DNA of 64,000 nucleotides from an uncultured Bacteroidales bacterium (GTDB lineage: Bacteria > Bacteroidota > Bacteroidia > Bacteroidales > FEN-979), in assembly GCA_903913885.1 (NCBI GenBank), contig CAIWMX010000095.1, positions 1 through 64,000 of the forward strand, in the 5' to 3' direction. The notes under the pieces are model-generated. The model was not told the DNA's origin, did no database searches, and saw only the letters and a program-made list of their open reading frames with translations. This document shows, piece by piece, positions 24,831 to 34,647 of this stretch. Each line of letters opens with the position of its first letter. The first letter of the stretch is position 1. The translations under genes were made by a program, and so were the position numbers.

Positions 24831-27260
24831 TTGAAAAATCTGCGCTATATCCCGTTTTTTCTGCTCAGTTTATTAAGCTCGGCTATCCTTGGTCAGGAAA
24901 CGTCGACACTTACCGGAACGGTTTCCCTGTCGGGAACCACGGCCACGCAGCAATTTGTGAATGTTGCCATCAAAGGTACCAATGTTGGAAGTACCACAGG
25001 GAAGGACGGCCGGTTCACCATGATCGTTCCTGCCGGAAAAACCCTGGTACTTCTTTTTTCATTCGTCGGATACGAAACCGATTCTGTTACCGTCAGGCTT
25101 AATCCCGGCGAACACCGCACGGTGAACCGGACACTGCTTCCTGTATCCACGCAACTCGGTTCCATTGAAGTAAAAGATCAGCAGTTGAGAACAAACACCT
25201 TCAGCCGCATCGATCCAAAGGCGCTTACTTTCATTCCCACGATAAACGCCAGTGTTGAAGACCTGATCAAGACCATGCCGGGCGTTTCGTCGCACAACGA
25301 ACTCAGCTCCCAGTATTCGGTAAGGGGAGGCAACTACGATGAAAACCTGGTGTTTGTCAATGATATAGAAATCTACCGGCCTTTCCTTGTCCGCTCGGGA
25401 CAGCAGGAAGGACAAAGTTTCCTGAATCCCGACCTCGTTTCGGGGATCTCCTTCTCCGCAGGAGGCTTTGATGCCAAATACGGCGATAAAATGTCGTCGG
25501 TTCTTGATATCAAATATAAAAAACCTACGGAGTTCGCCGGGTCATTCGACGTAAGCCTGCTGGGCGCCTCAGCCCATATTGAGGGGGTCATCGCCAAAAA
25601 GTTCTCCTACCTCATCGGCACCCGGTACAAAACCAATGCCTACCTGCTGAAAGGGCTTGATACCAAAGGGAATTACAAACCCCGCTTCTTCGACCTCCAG
25701 GGCGTTCTCAATTACGAGATCAATAAAAAATGGGAAATTTCCTTCCTCGGTACGTACATTGATAACTCCTACAAACTAATTCCCCAGACCCGGGAAACCA
25801 GTTTCGGCACCATCAGCGAGTTGTATAAGATCATGATCTATTTCGACGGCCAGGAGAATGACCAGTACCAGAACTGGTTGTCGGCACTGACCCTCACCTG
25901 GAAACCTGTCCAGAACATGAGGCTGAGGCTGATTTCGTCTGTATTTCAAACCCATGAGGCAGAAACCTATGATATTTCAGGGGAATACTGGCTTGGCAAA
26001 CTGGAGATATACCAGGGGAGCACACAGGGGCAGATTCCCGAACTTCTGGGAGTTGGGGCCTACCTGCAGCATGCCCGGAATTACCTGGATGGAACCGTCT
26101 TCAACATCGAACACCGGGGATCGTGGGAAAAAAGTAAAAGCAACATGACCTGGGGTGTGAAATACCAGCATGAATTCTTCAAAAACACGGTAAATGAATG
26201 GGAATTGCAGGATTCATCCGGGTATTCATTGCCACGCCCGGGCGATACGATCGGGTCGCAGCATCCTCCGAAAACCGACCTGGTGCTTTCCAATGTCATT
26301 AAAAGCAACAACATCATCAATACCAACCGCTATACCGGCTTTATCCAGGATACATGGACCTTTAGGAACCCTTCGGATGATATCTCGCTGACTGCCGGGG
26401 TGCGCGGAATTTATTATGACTACAACCAGGAGATCTCCCTGAATCCCCGCTTCAATGTTTCGTTTAAACCCCATTGGAAACATGAGATGGTTTTTCGCCT
26501 GTCGGCCGGTTATTACTCGCAACCGCCGACTTTCCGCGAAATGACCGACCTGGCGGGGAATATTGTTCCCGGCCTTAAATCGCAACGAGCCATCCATGTT
26601 GTTGCCGGGAGTGATCTCTATTTCCAGGCATGGGGCCGTCCTTTCAAATTTGTTTCGGAAATTTACTATAAAAATATCCAGAACCTGATCCCTTACCAGA
26701 TTGACAACATGAAGATCAGGTATTACGGCACAAACGACGCTCACGGGTACGCCGCCGGCATTGATTTTCGTATCAACGGTGAATTTGTCAAAGGCGCCGA
26801 GTCGTGGGCAAGTTTGTCTTTTATGAAAACCGAGGAGTATTTCCAGGGTTCATGGATACCCCGGCCAACCGACCAGCGCATGAACCTGTCGATTTTCTTC
26901 CAGGATTTCATCCCGGGTTTCCCCACCTGGAAAATGAACCTGACCCTGGTCTACGGAACAGGACTGCCTTTTGGCCCCCCCAATTCACCCCCCAAAGACC
27001 AGGTGTGGCGCATACCTCCTTACCGCCGTGTGGATATCGGGTTGTCAAAACAGCTGGTCGGATCCAATACGAAATTTTCTGCAAAAAACCCGCTCAGGGC
27101 TTTCAACAACATCTGGCTCACCATGGAGATCTTCAACCTGCTCCAGATTACCAACACCATTTCCTATCAATGGGTCACCGACATCAACGGGAAAGAATAT
27201 CCTGTTCCCAATTACCTCACGCCAAGGATGATCAACCTCAAGCTGATTGCCGGGTTTTAG
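24831..27260 (+). CDS. TonB-dependent outer-membrane receptor
   Basis: The 809-residue protein has a signal peptide, then a carboxypeptidase-like domain at about residues 25-110 (NVAIKGTNVGSTTGKDGRFTM). A plug domain follows with the typical phrase TMPGVSSHNELSSQYSVRGGNYDENLVFVNDIEI, then a long beta-barrel. It lacks the SusD partner gene that marks polysaccharide loci, so a peptide, metal or cofactor ligand is equally possible. The start is TTG at 24831, the only initiation codon before the signal peptide. An octamer tract begins within the stop codon. Confidence 0.88.
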   Translation: MKNLRYIPFFLLSLLSSAILGQETSTLTGTVSLSGTTATQQFVNVAIKGTNVGSTTGKDGRFTMIVPAGKTLVLLFSFVGYETDSVTVRLNPGEHRTVNRTLLPVSTQLGSIEVKDQQLRTNTFSRIDPKALTFIPTINASVEDLIKTMPGVSSHNELSSQYSVRGGNYDENLVFVNDIEIYRPFLVRSGQQEGQSFLNPDLVSGISFSAGGFDAKYGDKMSSVLDIKYKKPTEFAGSFDVSLLGASAHIEGVIAKKFSYLIGTRYKTNAYLLKGLDTKGNYKPRFFDLQGVLNYEINKKWEISFLGTYIDNSYKLIPQTRETSFGTISELYKIMIYFDGQENDQYQNWLSALTLTWKPVQNMRLRLISSVFQTHEAETYDISGEYWLGKLEIYQGSTQGQIPELLGVGAYLQHARNYLDGTVFNIEHRGSWEKSKSNMTWGVKYQHEFFKNTVNEWELQDSSGYSLPRPGDTIGSQHPPKTDLVLSNVIKSNNIINTNRYTGFIQDTWTFRNPSDDISLTAGVRGIYYDYNQEISLNPRFNVSFKPHWKHEMVFRLSAGYYSQPPTFREMTDLAGNIVPGLKSQRAIHVVAGSDLYFQAWGRPFKFVSEIYYKNIQNLIPYQIDNMKIRYYGTNDAHGYAAGIDFRINGEFVKGAESWASLSFMKTEEYFQGSWIPRPTDQRMNLSIFFQDFIPGFPTWKMNLTLVYGTGLPFGPPNSPPKDQVWRIPPYRRVDIGLSKQLVGSNTKFSAKNPLRAFNNIWLTMEIFNLLQITNTISYQWVTDINGKEYPVPNYLTPRMINLKLIAGF

Positions 27261-27284
27261 GTGGCGAGGTGGCGAGGTGGCGAA
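27259..27284. repeat. Octamer tract (GTGGCGAG x3)
   Basis: Three octamers of the RTRGYRAR family begin in the stop codon of the TonB receptor gene. Confidence 0.75.
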
Positions 27285-27344
27285 ATATGGGGAACATCGT
27301 AGGGGCACAAGATATTGTGCCCTTGTTTGGAAACATTGAAACCG

Positions 27345-29591
27345 TTATTTTATCCAGACAATTTTGCGGGTGATGATTTCGGTTGCGGTGGTAAGTTTTA
27401 AAAGATAAATGCCCGGCCCGTTTTTTGCTCCACCTTTTCCTTTCCACCCTGTTTCATGATCTCCTGCATCCATCCAATGGTCCACAATGGTTGAGACCAT
27501 TATCCCCCGTGAATTGTAAACATCCAGTTTTACCGGGCCCGGTTTCGCCAGGGAGTACATGATTGTCGTGGTTTCGGAAAAGGGATTCGGGTAGTTCATA
27601 AGCATGTTTATCTCCTTTCCCGGATCCGGTTCAACAGCAACGACGGGTGAACATGGATGGAATTGCACCCCGTCGACCCAAAGTGTGAACCCGTAATCCC
27701 AGGTATCTGCATGGAATTCAACGTAGTTCGCCTGGTCAAGCGACATGGTGCCAACCATCGACCGGGCGAACTGGGTGTTGCCCGCCAGGGGGAACCGGTA
27801 TTGTTTCCATGCAAGGTTTGCCGCATTCAGCAGGGATGATGCAGCGGTGTATTTGTAGTAATCGCCATGGTCGTCGCCGATGCGGATGGAGAAATACTGA
27901 AACCCGTACTGGGGCTGCTTTATCGTCCTGACCCAGAACCACAGGGTGTCATTGTTGGTCAGATGCCATTCGGGCAGTGAATCTCCGGCGGGCCGGTAAT
28001 TCAGCGACAAATCCCACCCACGGCTGGTTACCAGTTTGACCGAAGCGGCACCGGTAACTTTTTGGGTTGAATCGAGGTAAACCGTGTCGGGAATCTTTAC
28101 CGTGGCTGGATACCCGGTTTCAGGATAGCCATACCATAAGGCCGGGGGCTCTGCCATATCGCAGGGAGGATTGCTTTGGATGTTCACCGGTGGACCTGGC
28201 AGGGCAGGTTGCCAGGTTATTGCACCCTTCGAAGCGTTTACTCCCTGGTCGTAGATCTTTTTACTGATGAGCGCACTGTCGGATGGTTCAAACAAATTTC
28301 CGGGCGCGTATTTTGCGTTGACAGAGTTGTTGTACATATGGTATGCCGTAGGCATCCTGAAGGTATTCCCGGTTATGGTATCGGTAGTGGATGTTCCGTC
28401 GAAGAAGATGCTGGCATTCTGACTGTACATGAAATCATTGTTGCTGATCAGGGCATGTTTGGTGTTGGTTGAGGAGATCGCCCTGGTGTTGCCGTCGAAC
28501 GTGTTGCCTGAGATGGGATAATCCTGTGAACGATAGGTCGAATAGCCTGTTGAAGGCGTGCCTTCCCACAATTCGATGCCAATGGGATTGTTCTTGATCA
28601 TGTTGTTGGTAATGACGTTGTTGTGCCCCCGGTCAATGGCGATCCCGTCATGGTAATTCCCGGAAATCTCATTGCTGTCGACGATCGTATTGAAAGAATA
28701 GCCCAGCCATAAGCCGTAATCGCTGTAATTGCAGTTGTTGTGTTTGTATATGTTACCGTCGGCGAAGGTGGCTTCTATCGCATTATGGGGAGAGTAGGAG
28801 CACTCGTTGTAGGCAAAGTAGTTGTTGTTGGGCGTGGTTGAATGCTGGTACTGGCCCAGGAAAACGCCGTCGCCGGAGTAAGACAGGTCGTTGTGTTCAA
28901 CGCGGTTTTTATTGGACACGATCATCAGCAAAGCCCCGCAGTCGCTCGGATCGGTGAGCGGCCGGTTCACATGAGCGCAGTTGTTCTGGTATATGTGGCA
29001 GGTATCGGTCCAGAACATCCTGATCCCGTAGGAGGTATTCCATGAAAAATTATTGTTGTGGATATCAACGCTGTCGCAGTGATACAAGGCCACCCCGTCG
29101 TTTTGCATCGTCATTACATTGTTGAAGATGGAGGCCGCACGGCTCTGGTACATCATCACCCCGCCGCCCAGTGCCAGGGTATAATCGGCCCATACGTCGA
29201 TCCACCCCGATGAATCAACCTTGTTCCGGCAAAATACGTTGTCATTGATGGTGATATGATCGGAGTTGGTGATGTAAACTGCATATTTGTAGCGGAACAC
29301 CGAATCAAAATTCCTGATCACGATGTTGTGTGCATTGTTTATTTTAATCATGTAGCCGGCCGATCCAATGCCGTCAACCCTGCAGCTGTCACCATCGAGG
29401 ATCACGTTCTGCACGCCGTTGATCTGGATCACGCCATCGCCGGGTGCATCTGAAAAAGAATAATTACCGGCTGCGAACTTGATGTTTGAATTGCTCCCGA
29501 CAACCATGTTGTTGGTGATTGGAACGTAGGTCTGGGCCTCCGCGACCGCAATGAATAACACGGTCATTGCTAACAAAATGATATGTTTCAT
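27345..29591 (-). CDS. Secreted right-handed beta-helix protein with type IX sorting domain
   Basis: The 748-residue protein has a signal peptide (MKHIILLAMTVLFIAVAEAQ), then roughly fifteen parallel beta-helix turns between residues 30 and 430 marked by N-rich phrases such as NAHNIVIRNFDSV and NNMIKNNPIGIELWEG, like NosD or pectate-lyase folds. A beta-sandwich carbohydrate-binding-like segment follows. The last 80 residues are a type A type IX secretion sorting domain (NYPNPFSETTTIMYSL, ending ITRKIVWIK). It is probably cell-surface or extracellular. Catalytic activity cannot be assigned. Confidence 0.85.
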   Translation of the reverse strand: MKHIILLAMTVLFIAVAEAQTYVPITNNMVVGSNSNIKFAAGNYSFSDAPGDGVIQINGVQNVILDGDSCRVDGIGSAGYMIKINNAHNIVIRNFDSVFRYKYAVYITNSDHITINDNVFCRNKVDSSGWIDVWADYTLALGGGVMMYQSRAASIFNNVMTMQNDGVALYHCDSVDIHNNNFSWNTSYGIRMFWTDTCHIYQNNCAHVNRPLTDPSDCGALLMIVSNKNRVEHNDLSYSGDGVFLGQYQHSTTPNNNYFAYNECSYSPHNAIEATFADGNIYKHNNCNYSDYGLWLGYSFNTIVDSNEISGNYHDGIAIDRGHNNVITNNMIKNNPIGIELWEGTPSTGYSTYRSQDYPISGNTFDGNTRAISSTNTKHALISNNDFMYSQNASIFFDGTSTTDTITGNTFRMPTAYHMYNNSVNAKYAPGNLFEPSDSALISKKIYDQGVNASKGAITWQPALPGPPVNIQSNPPCDMAEPPALWYGYPETGYPATVKIPDTVYLDSTQKVTGAASVKLVTSRGWDLSLNYRPAGDSLPEWHLTNNDTLWFWVRTIKQPQYGFQYFSIRIGDDHGDYYKYTAASSLLNAANLAWKQYRFPLAGNTQFARSMVGTMSLDQANYVEFHADTWDYGFTLWVDGVQFHPCSPVVAVEPDPGKEINMLMNYPNPFSETTTIMYSLAKPGPVKLDVYNSRGIMVSTIVDHWMDAGDHETGWKGKGGAKNGPGIYLLKLTTATEIITRKIVWIK

Positions 29592-29718
29592 GGTGGATCG
29601 TTTTTATTTATTATCGCAAGCGAATATAAAAAAAACAATGCACGGATGAAAAAATATCAATGAATATATTTAAGAGAAGTAATTGTGTTACTGGGTGAAT
29701 TCGTTCAGGATGAACAGC

Positions 29719-30786
29719 TTACCTCTTCCCTGGTTTCTCCTTAATAAAGAAAGATTTGGGGCGAAGCACTTTGCCGAACATGAAATACTGGATCAGTGTG
29801 AAATCTTTGCCATCGTTAACCGAGGCGTAAAGCCGGTCGAGGTCGTAGGGGAGGGGAATACCCTGGGGATCGGTCTGGCCTTCAGGCCCTTTTTTATGAT
29901 AGGTTTTTATGGTTTTGCTTACGCCGGCTGTATCCGTCAGGGTAATGACAATAAACGGACTGGAAGACAGGATAGAATCCTTGCGGGCCTTGTCCATGTC
30001 ATTCAGCAAGGCTTCGTAGTTGAGGTTACGGAAACCTGACAGGAAATTTAACAGCTTCAGGGTATCATAATCCGGGATGAGGGTATGATCGGAGAGGGAA
30101 CTGAGGGTGAACTGGTTTTTCCCATTGTTTTTAACTTCATAGGAATACTCAGGATCAGCCGTAATTTCAACTTTCACGTTGGCGATTTCAGGCAGGGATT
30201 TTCTAAAAATGTTGTAATCGCGCCAGTACTTCTCGATCGGGCTGTACCTTGGGGAAACAAACCCCCTGAAACCGGGCAGGAAAATAATGTAGGGCTCCGA
30301 CGAGTTCTCCAGGAGCATAAAGGAGCCCATGTTATTCTGGGTAGCGCCGCCGACATAATATACCTTGGTAAGTTTTTCATGGGGGAACCAGCGGATCATG
30401 CCAAACAGGTCGATCCGGTACACCCACTGGTAGATCTCAACTTTAACGGCATTTACGGCGAGTTCCCTGATGATATTGTCGTGTGCGGCATTGGCCACCG
30501 GTTGCTGAACTTCGATGCCGATCATGGTCTTGAGCAGGAGTTCCACATTCTGTTTCTGTGCAGGGAAAACATCATCGACAGTCCATTTACCCGGGGAGAT
30601 TTTTGTCAGTTTAACGCTGTTGTTGTTTTTATCCGACATGAAAATCTTGGTCACGCTGGCCGAATCGTTGAGTGCGAAATCACTCAGGCTGCGGCGGAAG
30701 GTATTCTGGGCCTGGGTTAGCCACAGCACCAGCGCGATCACGGCGAGAATAAGGAATGAAATGAAGATGTTTCTGTTTTTTTTCAT
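29719..30786 (-). CDS. DUF4340-domain membrane-anchored protein
   Basis: The 355-residue protein has one N-terminal membrane anchor (FISFLILAVIALVLWLTQ) and a mostly beta-strand domain of the DUF4340 type that often accompanies GldG-like ABC genes. It starts eight bases after gldG on the same strand, so it is very likely part of the same operon. It may be an extracytoplasmic accessory to the ABC complex; this is inferred only from position. Confidence 0.8.
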   Translation of the reverse strand: MKKNRNIFISFLILAVIALVLWLTQAQNTFRRSLSDFALNDSASVTKIFMSDKNNNSVKLTKISPGKWTVDDVFPAQKQNVELLLKTMIGIEVQQPVANAAHDNIIRELAVNAVKVEIYQWVYRIDLFGMIRWFPHEKLTKVYYVGGATQNNMGSFMLLENSSEPYIIFLPGFRGFVSPRYSPIEKYWRDYNIFRKSLPEIANVKVEITADPEYSYEVKNNGKNQFTLSSLSDHTLIPDYDTLKLLNFLSGFRNLNYEALLNDMDKARKDSILSSSPFIVITLTDTAGVSKTIKTYHKKGPEGQTDPQGIPLPYDLDRLYASVNDGKDFTLIQYFMFGKVLRPKSFFIKEKPGKR

Positions 30787-30794
30787 AGTTGGAA

Positions 30795-32552
30795 TTATCT
30801 GGCAGGACGAGAAAAGGCACGTTTACGGAGCTGGAATTTCAGGATTCCGAACCCGGTGATCAGCAGGATCGGGAGTAAGATATTCAGCAACTGCCAGAAC
30901 AGTCGCTGGTTGGCAGCCCTTGTGGCATCAAGCATTCTGAGTTTCAGTTCGCGTGACCGTACAGAGATCAGTCCGGAGTCATCACAGAGGTAATTGATGG
31001 CATTCAGCACCAGGTCTTTGTTCCCGAAGGTCTGCCTGGTATATTGATCATATCCCAGCGGCAAGGGATAGCCTTTTGAATAGTGAAACTGGTTCTTGGC
31101 CACGTCGCCGTCGGATATCACGATCATCTTGGTGGGCTTGCTGGATGGCCTGTAAGCCAGGTTTGGGTCTCCCGCCACTTCAGGGGGGAGACGATGGAGA
31201 AAAGTAGAGGTGAATGTTCCCTCAAGCAGCACGGCAACGGGGAAGGGCCCCCTGTTAAAGGCGCGTTCGTTTGGTTTTTTCTTCACGATCTCGAGATCAA
31301 TCAGGGCGGGAACCGTCACCGTTCGGGAATAGGGGGAGGTTTCCAGCAGGTAGGTTTTTTTCACCCCGGGTGCCGTTACCGTATCCAGCGTGCTGATGAA
31401 TTCTGTTTTAATGGCGTTGAGCCCGTTTACGATCGGGTGCTTGACTGATGGCATCAGCACAGGGAAAAAGTACCAGGTAAAGAAGTCAAACTGAGGCTGG
31501 TCGCCGATCTGGCCGGTCTTTATGGGGATTTTGAGCGCCGTAAGGTCCTGCACCAGGTTCGTGTTGAGTCGCACCCCGTAGTTGAAGAGCATGTCCTCCA
31601 GGTTAATGTCGTTGGGAATACCCATGGTCGAATTGACCTTGATGCTGTCCATGCTGGCAAAAACAGGATCGATCAGCCACAGCACCTTTCCGCCGCGCAT
31701 AATGAACTGGTCGATCAGGAACTTGTCGCGCTCATCGAACTGGGTAGAAGGTTTTGCAATGATGATCGCACGGTACTTGTTCACGAGCGCATCGTGTGTC
31801 GAATCGGTTTTTAGCCTGACGGCCAGGCTGCTGATCTTATGCTTGATGGCGACGCGTTCGACGTTATAGAATTCGGCAAGTGAATTTTGCAGGTCATAGG
31901 TTTCCATCTCGGTAAGCTCGCCATGACCTTCGATGATGGCCACGCGTGGTTTGACGGGTGTGGTGAGGTTTTTAATCGCGCTGGCAAGGTTGTATTCAAG
32001 GGCCTGGATGGAGTTGTTCAGCACCTTGTTCGATTCTTCCTGCAACTGTGCCATGAGCAGCTGCACAGGGATTTGTTTCCCGTGATAGGAGACGATGGCC
32101 CCCGGGAAAATGATAATCTGGGAGGAGGCACCCTTTTTGCTTACCTGCAGGTTGGTGGGCTGAAGCCCGTTTTCAACAAGCAGTTTGTAGGAATCGTTGC
32201 GGTCCTTGGCATTTGGATTATCAGACGGGTTGACAAATTCGTACTGGATTTTTTTGTTGTACGCCCTGAACTCGTCGAGCATTTCCCTGGTCTCATTCGA
32301 CAGGCGCTGGAATCCTGAAGGCAGGTCGCCTGCCAGGTAAACCTTGAAGAACACCACGTCGTCCAGTTTTTTGAGGAGCGTTTTGGTTGCCGGTGAAAGC
32401 GAATAGCGTTTCTCGGCAGTCAGGTCGAACCGGGTGAAGATGAATGCAGCAATGATGTTGACCAGTACGATGATGGCAACGGCCAGCAGTAACCCGGTTA
32501 TATTTGATCGCCTGATATTTCTTTTCTTGTCTGCCATGCGGTTGGTTACCAT
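30795..32552 (-). CDS. gldG: Gliding-motility-associated ABC protein GldG
   Basis: GldG is the extracytoplasmic component of the GldAFG ABC system of Bacteroidota. The 585-residue protein has an N-terminal membrane segment, the phrase LTAEKRYSLSPATKTLLKKLDDVVFFKVYL, the motif IIIFPGAIVSYHGKQIPVQLL, and a C-terminal membrane segment before a basic tail. The ATG at 32552 overlaps the gldF stop; an alternative start is MADKKRN at 32537. gldA is not in the window. Presence of these genes does not prove gliding, because non-gliding members also carry them. Confidence 0.9.
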   Translation of the reverse strand: MVTNRMADKKRNIRRSNITGLLLAVAIIVLVNIIAAFIFTRFDLTAEKRYSLSPATKTLLKKLDDVVFFKVYLAGDLPSGFQRLSNETREMLDEFRAYNKKIQYEFVNPSDNPNAKDRNDSYKLLVENGLQPTNLQVSKKGASSQIIIFPGAIVSYHGKQIPVQLLMAQLQEESNKVLNNSIQALEYNLASAIKNLTTPVKPRVAIIEGHGELTEMETYDLQNSLAEFYNVERVAIKHKISSLAVRLKTDSTHDALVNKYRAIIIAKPSTQFDERDKFLIDQFIMRGGKVLWLIDPVFASMDSIKVNSTMGIPNDINLEDMLFNYGVRLNTNLVQDLTALKIPIKTGQIGDQPQFDFFTWYFFPVLMPSVKHPIVNGLNAIKTEFISTLDTVTAPGVKKTYLLETSPYSRTVTVPALIDLEIVKKKPNERAFNRGPFPVAVLLEGTFTSTFLHRLPPEVAGDPNLAYRPSSKPTKMIVISDGDVAKNQFHYSKGYPLPLGYDQYTRQTFGNKDLVLNAINYLCDDSGLISVRSRELKLRMLDATRAANQRLFWQLLNILLPILLITGFGILKFQLRKRAFSRPAR

Positions 32553-33277
32553 TTGCGGCTCTCCAGCGATAATTTTGTAAGCAGGATGAAGATAGCGGTC
32601 ACACTTAAAAAATAGATCAGGTCGCGGGTATCGATCACACCGCGGCTCATGGAGGTGTAATGCGCGTTGAGCCCCAGCGATTCGATGATCAGGCCTGTCT
32701 TTCCCGACACAACGAAGTTATATATGAACTCAAATCCCATGTACAGGAAAAAACAGATGAAAACTGCGAGGATGAATGAAACAATCTGATTATCGGTAAC
32801 CGAAGAGGCGAAGATGCCGATGGCCACAAAGCTGGCACCAAGGAAAAGCAGCCCCAGGTAAGAACCCCAGATGCTTCCCGAGTCGAGGTTTCCCGGGGGA
32901 AGCCCCAGCAGATATACCGACAGGTAGTAGATCAGCGTAGGTAAAAGAGAGATGATCACCAGTACGACGCCGGCAAAATATTTTGCCATGATTACCTGGA
33001 TATCCGTTAATGGCTGTGTCATCAGCAACTCCAGGGTGCCGCTTTTCTTTTCATCGGCAAACGATCGCATGGTGATGGCCGGGATAAGGAAAAGAAAGAC
33101 AAACGGGGCAAGAATGAACAGCCCGTCAAGCCCCGCAAAACCGAAATCGAGGATGTTGAATTCGAGGGGGAAAACCCACAGGAAAAGTCCGGTCATCAAC
33201 AGGAAAACGACCATCACGATGTACCCGATGAGCGAGTTCAGAAAACCGTTGATCTCTTTCTTTAAAAGGGTGAGCAT
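32546..33277 (-). CDS. gldF: Gliding-motility-associated ABC permease GldF
   Basis: The permease has six membrane segments in 243 residues, starting MLTLLKKEINGFLNSLIGYIVMVV, with the ABC-2 motif MRSFADEKKSGTLELLMTQPLTDIQVIMAKYFAG. I chose the ATG at 33277. The track start at 33454 adds 59 hydrophilic residues lying upstream of a promoter-like box. It overlaps gldG by a few bases, making gldF-gldG-DUF4340 one transcript. Confidence 0.9.
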   Translation of the reverse strand: MLTLLKKEINGFLNSLIGYIVMVVFLLMTGLFLWVFPLEFNILDFGFAGLDGLFILAPFVFLFLIPAITMRSFADEKKSGTLELLMTQPLTDIQVIMAKYFAGVVLVIISLLPTLIYYLSVYLLGLPPGNLDSGSIWGSYLGLLFLGASFVAIGIFASSVTDNQIVSFILAVFICFFLYMGFEFIYNFVVSGKTGLIIESLGLNAHYTSMSRGVIDTRDLIYFLSVTAIFILLTKLSLESRKW

Positions 33278-33299
33278 GCGCACATTGGTTAAGGGCGTG

Positions 33300-33307
33300 C
33301 AAAAGTA
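33300..33307 (-). promoter_or_regulatory. Candidate -7 box for gldFG
   Basis: Minus-strand TACTTTTG matches TAnnTTTG, 22 bases upstream of the gldF ATG. This supports the later gldF start. Confidence 0.5.
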
Positions 33308-33345
33308 GCAATTTTCAGCCATCAAATTGCATCTGTGCGGAAGAT

Positions 33346-33813
33346 TTAAGGCGTTTGCCGCGAAATGTACACGGAATAATCGACCAGTTTGGGCTCGTAG
33401 GTTTCCTTCAGCAAATGGGAGGATATCAGGAAATCGGCGGTGGAGCGGTTGCATGCCGTCGGTATGTTGTAAACCACGGTGATCCGCAGCAGGGCCTTTA
33501 CATCCACGTCATGCGGCTGGGGCTGCATCGGGTCCCAGAAAAAGATAAGCAGGTCGATCATCCCTTCGGAAATCAGGGCGCCGAGTTGCTGGTCGCCTCC
33601 CAGAGGTCCCGATTTCAGTTTTACAATATCAAAGGTGATCTTTTCATCATCTTCAAGCTTGTTCAGCAGGGTTTCCTCCACCAGTCTGCCCGTGGTGCCG
33701 GTGCAGATGAGATGATGGCCGAGCAGGGTCTTGTAATTGTATTCCACCCACTCTACCAGGTCCTTCTTGCGATTGTCGTGAGCCACAAGGGCGATATGTT
33801 TTGATTTTTCCAT
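33346..33813 (-). CDS. mgsA: Methylglyoxal synthase
   Basis: MgsA converts dihydroxyacetone phosphate to methylglyoxal and phosphate, a bypass of lower glycolysis when phosphate is short. The 155-residue protein shows VAHDNRKKDLVEW, the phosphate loop GTTGRLVEE, KSGPLGGDQQLGALI with the catalytic aspartate, and FFWDPMQPQPHDVDVKALLR. Length is normal. It starts 11 bases after the SAM hydrolase-type gene and is probably cotranscribed with it. Confidence 0.95.
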   Translation of the reverse strand: MEKSKHIALVAHDNRKKDLVEWVEYNYKTLLGHHLICTGTTGRLVEETLLNKLEDDEKITFDIVKLKSGPLGGDQQLGALISEGMIDLLIFFWDPMQPQPHDVDVKALLRITVVYNIPTACNRSTADFLISSHLLKETYEPKLVDYSVYISRQTP

Positions 33814-33824
33814 AAGGTTGGTTT

Positions 33825-34604
33825 TTATCCCAGTTCCACCAGCACCAGCTGGTCCATTTTCAGCCCCAGCAGGCTGCTTGCCCTGCTCTGGCAGATGGCA
33901 ATTTCAAGGTACCCGCTGGTGGAGAAAAGCGCGAGCATCTCGCCGGGGTTCACGTCCTTGTATGATTTGCTGATCGTGGTGATGCGGTAATTCGGCGAAC
34001 GGAAGGTAATGGTAAACTTGCGGTGCTTAACGATCGAGTTAAACAGCGTTTCTGTGATATTGACAAAAACATTTTCATAATGGTCGACGTAAATGACCTT
34101 TCCCTTGATCAGGTCTTCCTGGATCACCGGTTTGAAAGCCATTTTCTGCATCAGGTTTTCCTTCGGATGGCCCAGCGCTTCCATGGGCTTTCCCGAGGCG
34201 ATGTGACAGGCCACCTTCACAAACACATCACGTGACGGGAAGGTGAAATAGTCGGAATCCTGGATGACATCCAACTCGATGATCCTTGCCGGCCTGTCAT
34301 CAAAAAGCAGGGAGAATATCCCGTTGTCGGCACCGATAAAGTAATGGCCATGATGATACACCATGGTATGCGGGGTTTCGGTCGACGCTTCGGTGTTTAT
34401 GGCGAGGATGTGGATTGTTCCTTCCGGGAAATTACGGTAAACGTTACGGATGATAAATGCGGCCTGGTTCAGGTCAAAGGCAGGTACCTGGTGCGAGATG
34501 TCAACAATACGGGCATCAGGCAGGTGCCTCAGGATAGCACCTTTTACCGAAGCGGCATAATGATCTTTCAGTCCCCAGTCGCTTGTAAGCGTTATGATTG
34601 CCAT
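33825..34604 (-). CDS. S-adenosylmethionine hydroxide adenosyltransferase (DUF62)
   Basis: This family splits S-adenosylmethionine to adenosine and methionine using an activated water, and is related to fluorinase and chlorinase. The 259-residue protein opens with TLTSDWGLKDHYAASVKGAIL, with the conserved aspartate that holds the ribose, and contains GADNGIFSLLF and VFVKVACHIASG. A halogenase role is unlikely in this gene context but cannot be excluded from the text alone. It is divergent from phoH across a nearly symmetric promoter region. Confidence 0.88.
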   Translation of the reverse strand: MAIITLTSDWGLKDHYAASVKGAILRHLPDARIVDISHQVPAFDLNQAAFIIRNVYRNFPEGTIHILAINTEASTETPHTMVYHHGHYFIGADNGIFSLLFDDRPARIIELDVIQDSDYFTFPSRDVFVKVACHIASGKPMEALGHPKENLMQKMAFKPVIQEDLIKGKVIYVDHYENVFVNITETLFNSIVKHRKFTITFRSPNYRITTISKSYKDVNPGEMLALFSTSGYLEIAICQSRASSLLGLKMDQLVLVELG

Positions 34605-34615
34605 GGAATAATTCG

Positions 34616-34637
34616 TACTTTTGCGTATTCAAAGGTA
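34616..34637. promoter_or_regulatory. Symmetric bidirectional promoter between DUF62 gene and phoH
   Basis: TACTTTTG (34616-34623, plus strand) and CAAAGGTA (34630-34637, TACCTTTG on the minus strand) are both -7 boxes facing each other over six bases. The predicted start sites fall inside this element. Confidence 0.5.
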
Positions 34638-34647
34638 CAACTATTTC

